From Phytobacter diazotrophicus (GTDB lineage Bacteria > Pseudomonadota > Gammaproteobacteria > Enterobacterales > Enterobacteriaceae): 64,000 nt of DNA. Below the pieces are notes generated by a model, which saw only the letters and a program-made list of their open reading frames with translations, was not told where the DNA came from and did not search any database. Positions 38,622-48,180 of this stretch are shown in pieces. Within the stretch, counting starts at the first letter, position 1, and every line of letters begins with the position of its first letter. Both the position numbers and the translations under genes were made by a program. The DNA is taken from contig SMDE01000013.1 of assembly GCA_004346725.1 (NCBI GenBank), positions 62,001 through 126,000 of the forward strand. Direction: 5' to 3'.

Positions 38622-40628
38622 TTGCGTGTCAGCCGTTCTTTAACGATTAAACAGATGACTGCGGTTTTTTCCGTGGCGATGGTGTTTATTTTCATTTTTT
38701 GCGTCATTTTGCTGTTTCATTTTGTGCAGCAGAATCGCTACAACACGGCTACGCAACTGGAAAGTATTGCCCGTTCGGTACGTGAACCGCTGTCCGAAGC
38801 CATATTAAAGGCCGATTTCCCGGAAGCGGAATCGGTGCTTAAGCAAATTAAGCCTGCCGGGGTGGTTATCCGCGCGGATGTGGTGCTGCCCAATCAGTTT
38901 CAGGCGTTGCGCCTGCGATTTATTCCCGAGCGCCCGGTGCCTATGATGATCGCGCGGGTGTTTGAACTGCCTATCCAGATTTCATTGCCCATTTACTCCC
39001 TGCAGCGCCCCGCTAATCCACAGCCGATTGCCTATCTGGTGCTCGAAGCGGACTCTTATCGCGTCTATAAATTCGTGATGAGCACCCTTTCAACGTTGGT
39101 AACTGCTTACTTACTTTTGACCTTAATTATGACGGTGGCGATCACCTGGTGTATTAACCGATTGATCGTCCATCCGCTGCGCAAAATCGCCCGCGAACTG
39201 AGCGATGTACCGCAGCAGGACCAGGTCGGGCACCAACTGGCGTTGCCGCGTCACCATCAGGATGATGAGATTGGCAGCCTGGTTCGCAGCTATAACCGTA
39301 ATCAGCAAAACCTGTTGCGTCAGCATGATGAGCTGAACACCCAGTCGACCCTCTTCCCGGTATCGGAACTGCCAAACAAAGCCTTTCTGATGGCGTTGTT
39401 GGATCAGGTGGTGGCGCTGCAGAAGACCACCGCGCTGATGTTTATCGCCTGTGAAACGTTGCAGGATACGGCGGGTGTGCTGAAAGAGTCACAGCGCGAG
39501 ATGCTGCTGTTGACGCTGGTGGAGAAGCTGAAATCTGTCATTTCACCGCGGATGGTGCTCGCCCAGGTCAGTGCCTATGACTTCGTCATTATCGCCCACG
39601 GGGTGAAAGAGCCATGGCACGCCATAACATTAGGTCAGCAAGTACTCACTGTTATTAATGAGCGCGTGCCCATTCATGGCATTCAGTTGCGCCCGAGTGC
39701 CAGCATCGGTGTGGCGATGTTCCATGGCGACCAGACCGCGGAACAGCTTTATCGACGTGCGGCTTCAGCGGCGTTTACATCGCGACGCAAAGGGAAAAAT
39801 CAGATTCAATTCTTCGATCCAAAAGAGATGGAAGAGGCGCAAAAACGGCTGACGGAAGAGAGCAATATCCTGACCGCGCTTGAAAATCGCAAGTTTGCCA
39901 TCTGGCTGCAGCCGCAGGTGGACCTCGCCACGAATGCGGTGGTGAGCGCCGAAACATTGCTGCGTATGGAGCAACCGGATGGCAGTTGGGAGCTGCCGGA
40001 AGGATTAATCGAACGTATCGAGTCGTGCGGGCTAATGGTTACCGTGGGTTATTGGGTACTGGAAGAGTCGTGCCGTCTGTTGTCTGCCTGGCAAGAGCGC
40101 GGGCTGATGATGCCGCTGTCGGTGAATCTCTCGGCGTTGCAACTGATGCACCACGATATGGTGCCGGACATGCTGGAACTGCTCAATCGCTATCGAATTA
40201 AACCCAACACCTTGATTCTTGAAGTGACTGAGAGCCGTCGCATTGATGACCCACAGGCGGCGGTGACCATTCTGCGCCCGCTGCGGAATGCGGGGGTGCG
40301 TATTGCGCTGGACGATTTCGGCATGGGGTATGCCGGGTTACGTCAATTACACCATATGAAGTCACTGCCGGTAGATGTACTTAAAATCGACAAAATTTTT
40401 GTTGAAGGCTTGCCCGACGACAGCAGCATGGTGGCGTCGATTATCCACATGGCGCGAAGCCTGGATTTACACATTATCGCCGAAGGGGTTGAAACCGAAG
40501 CGCAGCGCGAATGGCTGCAAAATGCGGGTGTGGAAATCGTACAGGGATTTTTGTTTGATCGCGCCATGACGCCGGAAGCATTTGAAGCGCGTTATTTTTC
40601 GATGCCAGACAATGCTGAAAATGGTTGA
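38622..40628 (+). CDS. pdeK: c-di-GMP phosphodiesterase PdeK (YhjK), GGDEF-EAL
   Basis: 668 residues from a TTG start at 38622, the E. coli start ([11 protein letters not shown]), with GGAGAG 6-11 bases upstream; an in-frame GTG at 38601 is less likely. Two membrane helices bracket a periplasmic sensor region, followed by HAMP-like sequence and a degenerate GGDEF domain without the GG(D/E)EF motif. The EAL domain keeps its catalytic set: [43 protein letters not shown]. It lies after bcsC as in E. coli and probably lowers c-di-GMP near the synthases. Confidence 0.92.
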   Translation: MRVSRSLTIKQMTAVFSVAMVFIFIFCVILLFHFVQQNRYNTATQLESIARSVREPLSEAILKADFPEAESVLKQIKPAGVVIRADVVLPNQFQALRLRFIPERPVPMMIARVFELPIQISLPIYSLQRPANPQPIAYLVLEADSYRVYKFVMSTLSTLVTAYLLLTLIMTVAITWCINRLIVHPLRKIARELSDVPQQDQVGHQLALPRHHQDDEIGSLVRSYNRNQQNLLRQHDELNTQSTLFPVSELPNKAFLMALLDQVVALQKTTALMFIACETLQDTAGVLKESQREMLLLTLVEKLKSVISPRMVLAQVSAYDFVIIAHGVKEPWHAITLGQQVLTVINERVPIHGIQLRPSASIGVAMFHGDQTAEQLYRRAASAAFTSRRKGKNQIQFFDPKEMEEAQKRLTEESNILTALENRKFAIWLQPQVDLATNAVVSAETLLRMEQPDGSWELPEGLIERIESCGLMVTVGYWVLEESCRLLSAWQERGLMMPLSVNLSALQLMHHDMVPDMLELLNRYRIKPNTLILEVTESRRIDDPQAAVTILRPLRNAGVRIALDDFGMGYAGLRQLHHMKSLPVDVLKIDKIFVEGLPDDSSMVASIIHMARSLDLHIIAEGVETEAQREWLQNAGVEIVQGFLFDRAMTPEAFEARYFSMPDNAENG

Positions 40629-40692
40629 AATGTTGCTGGCTTGTACGAGTCAGCTCTAACTTTTTAACATCATTGTTTCAAATTTGATGTGA

Positions 40693-42072
<1,380 letters not shown>

Positions 42073-42086
42073 TTTCGCTACTTAGC

Positions 42087-42111
42087 CCCGTAGTCCTTGT
42101 CGGGCTACGGG
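42087..42111. terminator. Inverted repeat after dctA
   Basis: CCCGTAG (42087-42093) pairs with CTACGGG (42105-42111) 14 bases after the dctA stop. There is no T-run, so it is either a weak terminator or a REP-type palindrome protecting the dctA mRNA end. Confidence 0.5.
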
Positions 42112-42142
42112 TGCCTGCGCATAATTACCCCCTGGCCCGTCA

Positions 42143-42220
42143 CAATTCAGAACGAATTGCCCGGGATTTTTCACTTCGCTGTGTGACATTTTGCAATTCG
42201 TGAGGTCTAACAGCGAAGTG
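42143..42220. promoter_or_regulatory. Two inverted repeats upstream of yhjJ
   Basis: CAATTC (42144-42149) and GAATTG (42155-42160) form a short dyad, and CACTTCGCTGT (42172-42182) with ACAGCGAAGTG (42210-42220) form perfect 11-bp arms 27 bases apart. Both lie 70-150 bases before yhjJ. They may be a leader hairpin or a regulator site; no known operator matches. Confidence 0.4.
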
Positions 42221-42290
42221 TTAAAGTATCTTTAGCCTCCAGACATGTCGGGGCTGACTTTTTAACCAGGAACGTTGATCAGGGGTTCTC

Positions 42291-43784
42291 ATGCAGGGCA
42301 CAAAAATTCGATTGTTAACAGGCGGTTTGCTCATGATGGCAGCCGTCGGTTATGTGCAGGCAGATGCGCTCCAGCCCGACCCGGCCTGGCAACAGGGGAC
42401 ACTGGCAAATGGTTTGCAATGGCAAGTCCTGGCCACACCACAACGCCCCAGCGATCGCATCGAAGTACGTCTGTCTATTAATACCGGTTCGCTCACCGAG
42501 AGTACGCAACAGAGCGGCTTTAGCCATTTTCTTCCACGTATTGCGCTGACCCAAAGCGGTAGCCTGCAACCTGCACAGGTACGTTCACTGTGGCAGCAGG
42601 GTATCGACCCGAAGCGTCCGTTACCTCCCGCGCTGGTCTCGTATGAATACACGATGTTCAATCTGAGCCTGCCGAATAACCGCAACGATTTGCTCAAAGA
42701 AGCGCTGGTCTGGCTGTCAGACAGCACCGGGCGCCTCACCATTACGCCAGAAACGATTAACCATGCGCTGGCGAGCGAAGATATGGTGGCGACCTGGCCG
42801 GGTAACACCAAAGACAACTGGTGGCGCTATCGCCTGAAAGGGTCGTCATTGCTGGGCCATGATCCGGCTGAAACGCTCAAACAACCGCTGGATGCGAAAC
42901 AGCTCCAGGCCTTCCATCAGAAATGGTACACCCCGGACGCGATGACGCTGATTGTGGTGGGTAACGTTGATAGCCGCGCGGTTGCCGAGCAGATTAACAA
43001 AGCGTTTGGCGATCTAAAAGGCAAGCGCGAAACACCGGCCCCGGTGCCAACCTTATCGCCACTACCGCGTCAGCCAGTAAGTATCATGACGGATTCTGTG
43101 CGTCAGGATCGTCTTTCCATCATGTGGGATACCGCCTGGCAGCCGATTCGTGAATCTGCGGCCTTGCAACGCTACTGGCGTGCTGATTTAGCCCGCGAGG
43201 CGCTGTTCTGGCACGTGCAGCAGTATCTGGCGAAGACCAACGTGAAAGACATTGGTCTGAGCTTCGACTGTCGGGTGTTGTTCCAGCGTGCGCAGTGTGC
43301 CATCAATCTTGACTCGCCAAACGATAGGCTCAACAGCAATCTGGATATCGTGGCCCGCGAGCTGGCGAAAGTGCGCGATCGCGGCCTGCCGCAAGAAGAG
43401 TTTGATGCGCTGGTGGCGCAAAAAAATCTTGAGCTTCAGAAGCTGTTTGCCACTTATGCCCGCACGGATACCGACATCCTGATTAGCCAGCGGATGCGTT
43501 CGCTGCAAAACCAGGTGGTGGATATCGCGCCCGAGCAGTACCAAAAATTGCGCCAGAACTTCCTGAGTAGCCTGACGAAAGAAATGCTGAATCAGGATTT
43601 ACGTCAGCAGCTCTCGCAGGATATGGCGTTGGTATTGCTGCAGCCGAAAGGCGAGCCGGAGTACAACATGAAGGATCTGCAGGCGAGCTGGGAAGAGTTG
43701 ATGTCTTCTGGTGAGCAGAATGCCGCGCCAGCCAACGTGGATGATGCCCATCAGGATGTGTCGGATATTCCGCCGCAGCAGTAA
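42291..43784 (+). CDS. yhjJ: M16-like (inactive peptidase) periplasmic protein YhjJ
   Basis: 497 residues with a signal peptide (GGLLMMAAVGYVQADA) and the insulinase/M16 fold (NTGSLTESTQQSGFSHFLPRIAL). The zinc motif HxxEH of active M16 peptidases reads HFLPR, so the metal site is lost and proteolysis is not expected, as in E. coli YhjJ. AGGGG lies 8 bases before the ATG. It lies between dctA and kdgK as in E. coli. Function unknown. Confidence 0.92.
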   Translation: MQGTKIRLLTGGLLMMAAVGYVQADALQPDPAWQQGTLANGLQWQVLATPQRPSDRIEVRLSINTGSLTESTQQSGFSHFLPRIALTQSGSLQPAQVRSLWQQGIDPKRPLPPALVSYEYTMFNLSLPNNRNDLLKEALVWLSDSTGRLTITPETINHALASEDMVATWPGNTKDNWWRYRLKGSSLLGHDPAETLKQPLDAKQLQAFHQKWYTPDAMTLIVVGNVDSRAVAEQINKAFGDLKGKRETPAPVPTLSPLPRQPVSIMTDSVRQDRLSIMWDTAWQPIRESAALQRYWRADLAREALFWHVQQYLAKTNVKDIGLSFDCRVLFQRAQCAINLDSPNDRLNSNLDIVARELAKVRDRGLPQEEFDALVAQKNLELQKLFATYARTDTDILISQRMRSLQNQVVDIAPEQYQKLRQNFLSSLTKEMLNQDLRQQLSQDMALVLLQPKGEPEYNMKDLQASWEELMSSGEQNAAPANVDDAHQDVSDIPPQQ

Positions 43785-43798
43785 GCGTTGTGGGTGTT

Positions 43799-43832
43799 CC
43801 CGGATGCGGCATAAACGCCTGCTCCGGGCTAC
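43799..43832. repeat. REP-type palindrome after yhjJ
   Basis: CCCGGATGCGGC...GCTCCGGG resembles the enterobacterial REP consensus (GCCGGATGCGGC...CCGGGC). It lies 15 bases after yhjJ, between convergent yhjJ and kdgK. Confidence 0.65.
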
Positions 43833-43857
43833 CAAACGTTCAGGCCGCACGAAATAG

Positions 43858-43948
43858 TCCCCTTTCCCTGTGGGCTGAGGAATCCCCACAAAAATGCGAG
43901 CACGATCGGTCCCCTCTCCTCTTTGGGGAGAGGGTTAGGGTGAGGGGA
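43858..43948. repeat. Dispersed intergenic repeat, copy 2
   Basis: Shares a 54-base core (43881-43934) with copy 1 at 24152-24205, differing by one base. It ends with GAGAGGGTTAGGGTGAGGGG, a common enterobacterial intergenic repeat motif. It lies between convergent yhjJ and kdgK and can fold into a GC-rich hairpin. Confidence 0.75.
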
Positions 43949-43984
43949 AAAAGACCTGCCCCGGACAGGAGGCAGGGAAAATCC

Positions 43985-44914
43985 TTAGTTCGGCATGGCG
44001 TCGCGTGGAATGATCGCGCCACGGTATTGAATTACCGTGCTGGCCGTTAAGTGGCCGCGTCTGGCAGCCGCTTCGGCATCGCCACCGGTCAGGCGCACGG
44101 CCAGATACCCGGCGCTGAATGAATCACCCGCTGCGGTAGTATCCACCACTTTCTCTTTTGGCAATTTCACCGCTGGCACTTCTTTCAGGGCTTCTCCCTG
44201 GATTGCGACCAGGCAGGAGTCCGCACCGCGTTTAATCACCACCTCTTTTACGCCCGCCTGCTGAGTGCGTGCGATAACGTCTTCCACCGGCTGTGCGCCC
44301 CACAGCAGATCTTCGTCATCGAGCGTCAGGAACGCGATGTCAGTACAGGCGAGCATTTGCTGATAGACCTGACGGGTCTCTTCTTTGCTGGCCCACAAAC
44401 GCGGACGGTAGTTGTTATCGAAAATCACCTGACCGCCGTTTGCGCGACATTCCTGCAGCAGTGACAGCAGCTTAGTACGGCTTGCCGGGCTTAAAATCGC
44501 CAGGCTGATACCGCTGAGATACAAATAATCAAAGGTCGCCAGCTCTTCACAAATGGCGGCAGACTGCTCGCTTTCCAGCCAGAATTTTGCCGCGGCTTCG
44601 TTACGCCAGTAGTAAAAGGTGCGCTCGCCGGTATCATCGGTCTCGATGTAATACAGGCCGGGCAGTCGATTTTCCATGCGCTGAGTCAGGGTGGTATCGA
44701 CGTTTTCTGCCTGCCAGGATTCCAGCATCTGTTGGCTGAAACTGTCGGTACCCAGCGCAGTAACGTAATGCACGGATAACGCCGCAGCGTCTACCTGACG
44801 AGCGATGTAAACCGACGTATTGAGTGTGTCGCCACCGAAACCGCGATTCACTTCCGCGCCTTTTTGTGACAGTTCAATCATGCATTCGCCGATGACGGCA
44901 ATTTTCTTTGACAT
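43985..44914 (-). CDS. kdgK: 2-Dehydro-3-deoxygluconokinase KdgK
   Basis: 309 residues, PfkB-family sugar kinase that phosphorylates KDG to KDPG for the Entner-Doudoroff aldolase, in pectin and hexuronate breakdown. The C-terminal PfkB signature DTTAAGDSF is at residues 258-266 with catalytic Asp264; the N-terminal substrate loop is GFGGDTLNTSV. It is nearly identical to E. coli KdgK. A KdgR-like operator lies 66 bases upstream. Monocistronic, divergent from pdeH. Confidence 0.96.
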   Translation of the reverse strand: MSKKIAVIGECMIELSQKGAEVNRGFGGDTLNTSVYIARQVDAAALSVHYVTALGTDSFSQQMLESWQAENVDTTLTQRMENRLPGLYYIETDDTGERTFYYWRNEAAAKFWLESEQSAAICEELATFDYLYLSGISLAILSPASRTKLLSLLQECRANGGQVIFDNNYRPRLWASKEETRQVYQQMLACTDIAFLTLDDEDLLWGAQPVEDVIARTQQAGVKEVVIKRGADSCLVAIQGEALKEVPAVKLPKEKVVDTTAAGDSFSAGYLAVRLTGGDAEAAARRGHLTASTVIQYRGAIIPRDAMPN

Positions 44915-44979
44915 AGTCCGGAACCTGAATCAGATGAATTAACGGTAGTGTGCGTTGTGCGCGTTTCGTGGTCAACTAT

Positions 44980-44998
44980 ATTAAAACGACGTTCCATT
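44980..44998. promoter_or_regulatory. Probable KdgR operator upstream of kdgK
   Basis: ATTAAAACGACGTTCCATT matches the remembered KdgR consensus AATRAAAYRNYRTTTYATT at all but two positions. It lies 66-84 bases before the kdgK start on the opposite strand, a normal operator distance. KdgR represses KDG catabolism genes in enterobacteria and is released by KDG. Confidence 0.7.
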
Positions 44999-45070
44999 AT
45001 TTTTTTGACACAGAACGTATTCTCTGCTGATTCCGCAAAGTGCTTTTTCATTTTGCGTGGGTCATGAAGG

Positions 45071-45097
45071 TAAAGTTCTCACCTCAGGGGCCGATAA
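45071..45097 (+). promoter_or_regulatory. Sigma-28 (FliA) promoter of pdeH
   Basis: TAAAGTTC (45071-45078), an 11-base spacer, and GCCGATAA (45090-45097) match the FliA consensus TAAAGTTT-N11-GCCGATAA with one change. It lies 49 bases before the pdeH ATG. E. coli yhjH (pdeH) is a class 3 flagellar gene, so the site fits known biology. Confidence 0.92.
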
Positions 45098-45145
45098 CCC
45101 AATGACGAGAGCTCCGGGGCTACTCATTTTCAACAGGAAGAAGAA

Positions 45146-45916
45146 ATGAAGTTAAAGCAGGTTATCCAGCGGCTGAACTACTCCGAGGCGAGCATAGAAA
45201 GCCTACAGGAACGTCGTTTTTGGCTGCAGTGTGAGCGTGCTTATACTTATCAGCCAATTTACAAAACTGATGGTCGCCTGATGGCGGTTGAGGTGCTGAC
45301 CATTGTGACGCATCCGAGCCAGCCCGATCAGCGCATCCCACCGGACCGCTATTTTTCCGAGGTCGCGGTGCGCCATCGTGTCGACGTGGTACACGAACAG
45401 ATCGCTCTGCTGGCCAAACAGAAAGACTTTTTCGAGCAGCACGGCGTGCTGGCATCCGTAAATGTCGATGGGCCCACGCTGATAGCCATGCGCTCGAATA
45501 AAGCATTAAAAGCCCTCATCGACACTGTGCCGTGGATCCGTTTTGAACTGGTGGAACATATCCGCCTGCCGCAAGACTCCACGTTCGCCACGATCAGTGA
45601 AATGGGACCGCTGTGGCTGGATGATTTTGGTACCGGAATGGCCAACTTCTCGGCGCTTAGCGAAATGCATTATGACTACATCAAAGTGTCGCGCGACCTG
45701 TTTATTATGCTGCGCAAGACGCCCGAAGGACGCAACCTGTTCGCGCTGCTCATTCAGTTAATGAATCGCTACTGCCAGGGGGTGATTGTTGAAGGTGTTG
45801 AAACCCTCGACGAGTGGCGTGACGTTCAGAATTCTCCGGCTTTTGCCGCACAAGGCTACTTCCTTTCGCGCCCGGTTCCACTGAATACGCTGGAAAACGT
45901 ACTGCTGGAGCTCTGA
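45146..45916 (+). CDS. pdeH: c-di-GMP phosphodiesterase PdeH (YhjH)
   Basis: 256 residues, a lone cytoplasmic EAL domain without membrane segment. Catalytic motifs are MAVEVLTIV (the EAL position), SVNVDGPT, FELVEHIRLP, WLDDFGTGMANFSAL and VIVEGVETL. PdeH is the main c-di-GMP phosphodiesterase of swimming cells; it keeps YcgR free and cellulose off. The AGGAAGAAG ribosome site is strong. A sigma-28 promoter lies just upstream. Near the E. coli length of 255. Confidence 0.95.
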   Translation: MKLKQVIQRLNYSEASIESLQERRFWLQCERAYTYQPIYKTDGRLMAVEVLTIVTHPSQPDQRIPPDRYFSEVAVRHRVDVVHEQIALLAKQKDFFEQHGVLASVNVDGPTLIAMRSNKALKALIDTVPWIRFELVEHIRLPQDSTFATISEMGPLWLDDFGTGMANFSALSEMHYDYIKVSRDLFIMLRKTPEGRNLFALLIQLMNRYCQGVIVEGVETLDEWRDVQNSPAFAAQGYFLSRPVPLNTLENVLLEL

Positions 45917-45921
45917 TCGCA

Positions 45922-45986
45922 GGGCACCCCTTTCTGCCAGCCTCGGCTATCTTTATGACAGGCAAGGCAATAAAGAAAGGGTGCCC
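45922..45986 (+). promoter_or_regulatory. Long inverted repeat covering the yhjG ribosome site
   Basis: GGGCACCCCTTTCT (45922-45935) can pair with AGAAAGGGTGCCC (45974-45986) with a single bulged base. The second arm holds AAAGGGTG, the likely ribosome site of yhjG, whose ATG is at 45989. The hairpin could end pdeH transcription or hide the yhjG ribosome site. Confidence 0.5.
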
Positions 45987-45988
45987 GC

Positions 45989-48043
45989 ATGACAAAAACA
46001 AGCAAAGCGATTATTGCTGTCACTGGAACACTGGTTTTATTGATTGTGGTGGCCATTATTATCATTGCCACCTTTGACTGGAACCGTCTCAAACCGACCA
46101 TTAATCAGAAAGTCTCTACCGAACTTAATCGCCCCTTTGCGATTCGCGGTGATTTGGGCGTGGTGTGGGAGCGACAAAAAGAGGAGACGGGCTGGCGTAG
46201 CTGGATACCCTGGCCGCACATTCATGCCGACGATATTGTCCTCGGTAACCCACCTGAGATCCCCGACGTCACCATGGTGCACCTGCCGCGCGTCGAAGCC
46301 ACTCTCGCACCGCTGGCGCTATTAACGAAAACCGTTTACCTGCCGTGGATCAAACTGCAAAAGCCGGATGCGCGCCTGATCCGCCTGTCTGAAAAGAACA
46401 ACAACTGGACCTTTAAGCTCGCCAGTGCAGAAAACAACGATCCCAATGCGCAACCTTCCGGCTGGTCGTTCCGCCTGGATAATATTCTCTTCGATCAAGG
46501 GCGTATCGCTGTTAACGACAAGGTGAGCAAAGCGGATATCGAGATCCTCGTCGATCCGTTAGGCAAACCGCTCCCTTTCAATGAAGTCACGGGCAACAGT
46601 AAAGATAAAACGCGCGTGGCAGATTATGTTTTCGGGCTGAAAGCCCAGGGGCGTTATAACGGCCAACCGCTGACAGGCACGGGGAAAATCGGTGGCATGC
46701 TGGCGCTACGCAGCGAAGATACGCCTTTCCCGGTGCAGGCAGATTTCCGCTCCGGCAACACCCGTGTGGCCTTTGTCGGCAAGGTTAACGACCCGATGAA
46801 AATGGGCGGCGTCGACCTCCAGTTGAAATTCGCTGGCGATACCCTGGGGGATCTCTATGAACTGACAGGCGTGCTGCTGCCGGATACCCCGCCGTTTGAA
46901 ACGGATGGTCATCTGGTGGCGAAGATAGATAGCGAAAAAAGCAGTGTCTATGATTATCGCGATTTTAACGGGCGTATCGGCGAAAGCGACATACATGGCT
47001 CACTCACCTATACCACCGGTAAACCACGCCCGAAACTGGAAGGCGATTTGGAGTCTCGTCAGCTTCGTCTGGCCGACCTTGGCCCCTTGATCGGCGTGGA
47101 CTCCGGTAAAGGGGGAGATAAAGCGAAACAGGCAGAGCAGAAGAAGGGTGAAAAAAATATCCAGCCTGCCGGGAAGGTGTTGCCTTACGATCGCTTTGAA
47201 ACCGACAAATGGAACACGATGGATGCCGACGTGCGTTTTAAAGGGAAGCGCATTGAGCATGGCAGCACATTGCCGATAAGCGACCTCACAACCCATATCA
47301 TTTTACAGAATGCGGATCTGAAACTGCAGCCGTTGAAATTCGGCTTAGCGGGCGGGACGATCTCATCCAATATTCGCCTTGAAGGGGATAAAAAGCCGAT
47401 GCAGGGGCGTGCGGAAATCCAGGCGCGACGGTTAAAACTGAAACAACTGATGCCAAATGTCGAGCTGATGCAGAAAACCCTCGGTGAGATGAATGGCGAT
47501 GCGGATTTCCGGGGGACAGGGAACTCCGTAGCGGCGCTGCTGGGCACCAGCAACGGTAACCTTAAGCTGTTGATGAATGACGGGCTTATCAGCCGTAATC
47601 TGATGGAGATTGCCGGGCTGAATGTGGGTAACTACGTTATCGGCAAGATCTTTGGCGACGATGAGGTGCGGGTGAACTGCGCGGCGGCGAATCTCGATCT
47701 GGTTAATGGCGTGGCGCGTCCGCAAATCTTCGCTTTTGATACCGAAAACGCGCTGGTGAATGTGACGGGTACGGCGAGTTTCGCCTCGGAGCAACTGGAC
47801 CTGACCATTAACCCGGAAAGTAAAGGGGTGCGTATCGTTACGCTGCGTTCACCTTTGTATGTGCGCGGAACATTTAAAAATCCGCAGGCGGGGGTAAAAC
47901 CGGGGCCGCTGATTGCCCGTGGCGCGGTGGCGGCAGCGCTGGCAACGCTGGTGACACCTGCGGCTGCACTGCTGGCATTGATTTCGCCATCGGAAGGTGA
48001 AGCCAACCAGTGCCGGGCGATTCTGGCACAGATGAAAAAGTAA
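45989..48043 (+). CDS. yhjG: AsmA-family protein YhjG
   Basis: 684 residues. One N-terminal membrane helix (IIAVTGTLVLLIVVAIIIIA) is followed by a long periplasmic beta-rich region with AsmA-type sequence (FDWNRLKPTINQKVSTELNRPFAI at the start; DGLISRNLMEIAGLNVGNYV later). AsmA-like proteins such as TamB, YhdP and YdbH carry phospholipids to the outer membrane; YhjG is a less-studied member. It follows pdeH, and its ribosome site lies inside a hairpin arm. Orthologous in sequence and place to E. coli yhjG. Confidence 0.9.
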   Translation: MTKTSKAIIAVTGTLVLLIVVAIIIIATFDWNRLKPTINQKVSTELNRPFAIRGDLGVVWERQKEETGWRSWIPWPHIHADDIVLGNPPEIPDVTMVHLPRVEATLAPLALLTKTVYLPWIKLQKPDARLIRLSEKNNNWTFKLASAENNDPNAQPSGWSFRLDNILFDQGRIAVNDKVSKADIEILVDPLGKPLPFNEVTGNSKDKTRVADYVFGLKAQGRYNGQPLTGTGKIGGMLALRSEDTPFPVQADFRSGNTRVAFVGKVNDPMKMGGVDLQLKFAGDTLGDLYELTGVLLPDTPPFETDGHLVAKIDSEKSSVYDYRDFNGRIGESDIHGSLTYTTGKPRPKLEGDLESRQLRLADLGPLIGVDSGKGGDKAKQAEQKKGEKNIQPAGKVLPYDRFETDKWNTMDADVRFKGKRIEHGSTLPISDLTTHIILQNADLKLQPLKFGLAGGTISSNIRLEGDKKPMQGRAEIQARRLKLKQLMPNVELMQKTLGEMNGDADFRGTGNSVAALLGTSNGNLKLLMNDGLISRNLMEIAGLNVGNYVIGKIFGDDEVRVNCAAANLDLVNGVARPQIFAFDTENALVNVTGTASFASEQLDLTINPESKGVRIVTLRSPLYVRGTFKNPQAGVKPGPLIARGAVAAALATLVTPAAALLALISPSEGEANQCRAILAQMKK

Positions 48044-48062
48044 GAGATTGGTGCGGTGGTTG

Positions 48063-48111
48063 TCCCTCACCCTAACCCTCTCCCTCAAAGGGAGAGGGGA
48101 CCGATCGAGTG
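48063..48111. repeat. Dispersed intergenic repeat, copy 3 (inverted)
   Basis: CCCTCACCCTAACCCTCTCC followed by AAAGGGAGAGGGGACCGATCG is the reverse complement of the tail of copy 2. It lies between convergent yhjG and yhjE and forms a GC-rich hairpin. Confidence 0.7.
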
Positions 48112-48130
48112 AGCATCAGATGACGGAGCG

Positions 48131-48165
48131 GTAGCCCGGATAAGGCGTTGACGCCGCATCCGGGA
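48131..48165. repeat. REP palindrome between yhjG and yhjE
   Basis: GTAGCCCGGATAAGGCGTTG followed by ACGCCGCATCCGGG is a near-canonical enterobacterial REP unit, 16 bases from the end of yhjE. Confidence 0.85.
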
Positions 48166-48180
48166 AAGACGTAATGACCA

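Noticed and set aside
42291-43784. YhjJ as an active zinc protease
   Set aside because: The HxxEH motif is HFLPR, so the metal ligands are missing.
43858-43948. CRISPR-like appearance of the repeated GAGAGGG elements
   Set aside because: The copies are single, many kilobases apart and at gene ends; there are no regularly spaced repeats and no cas genes.
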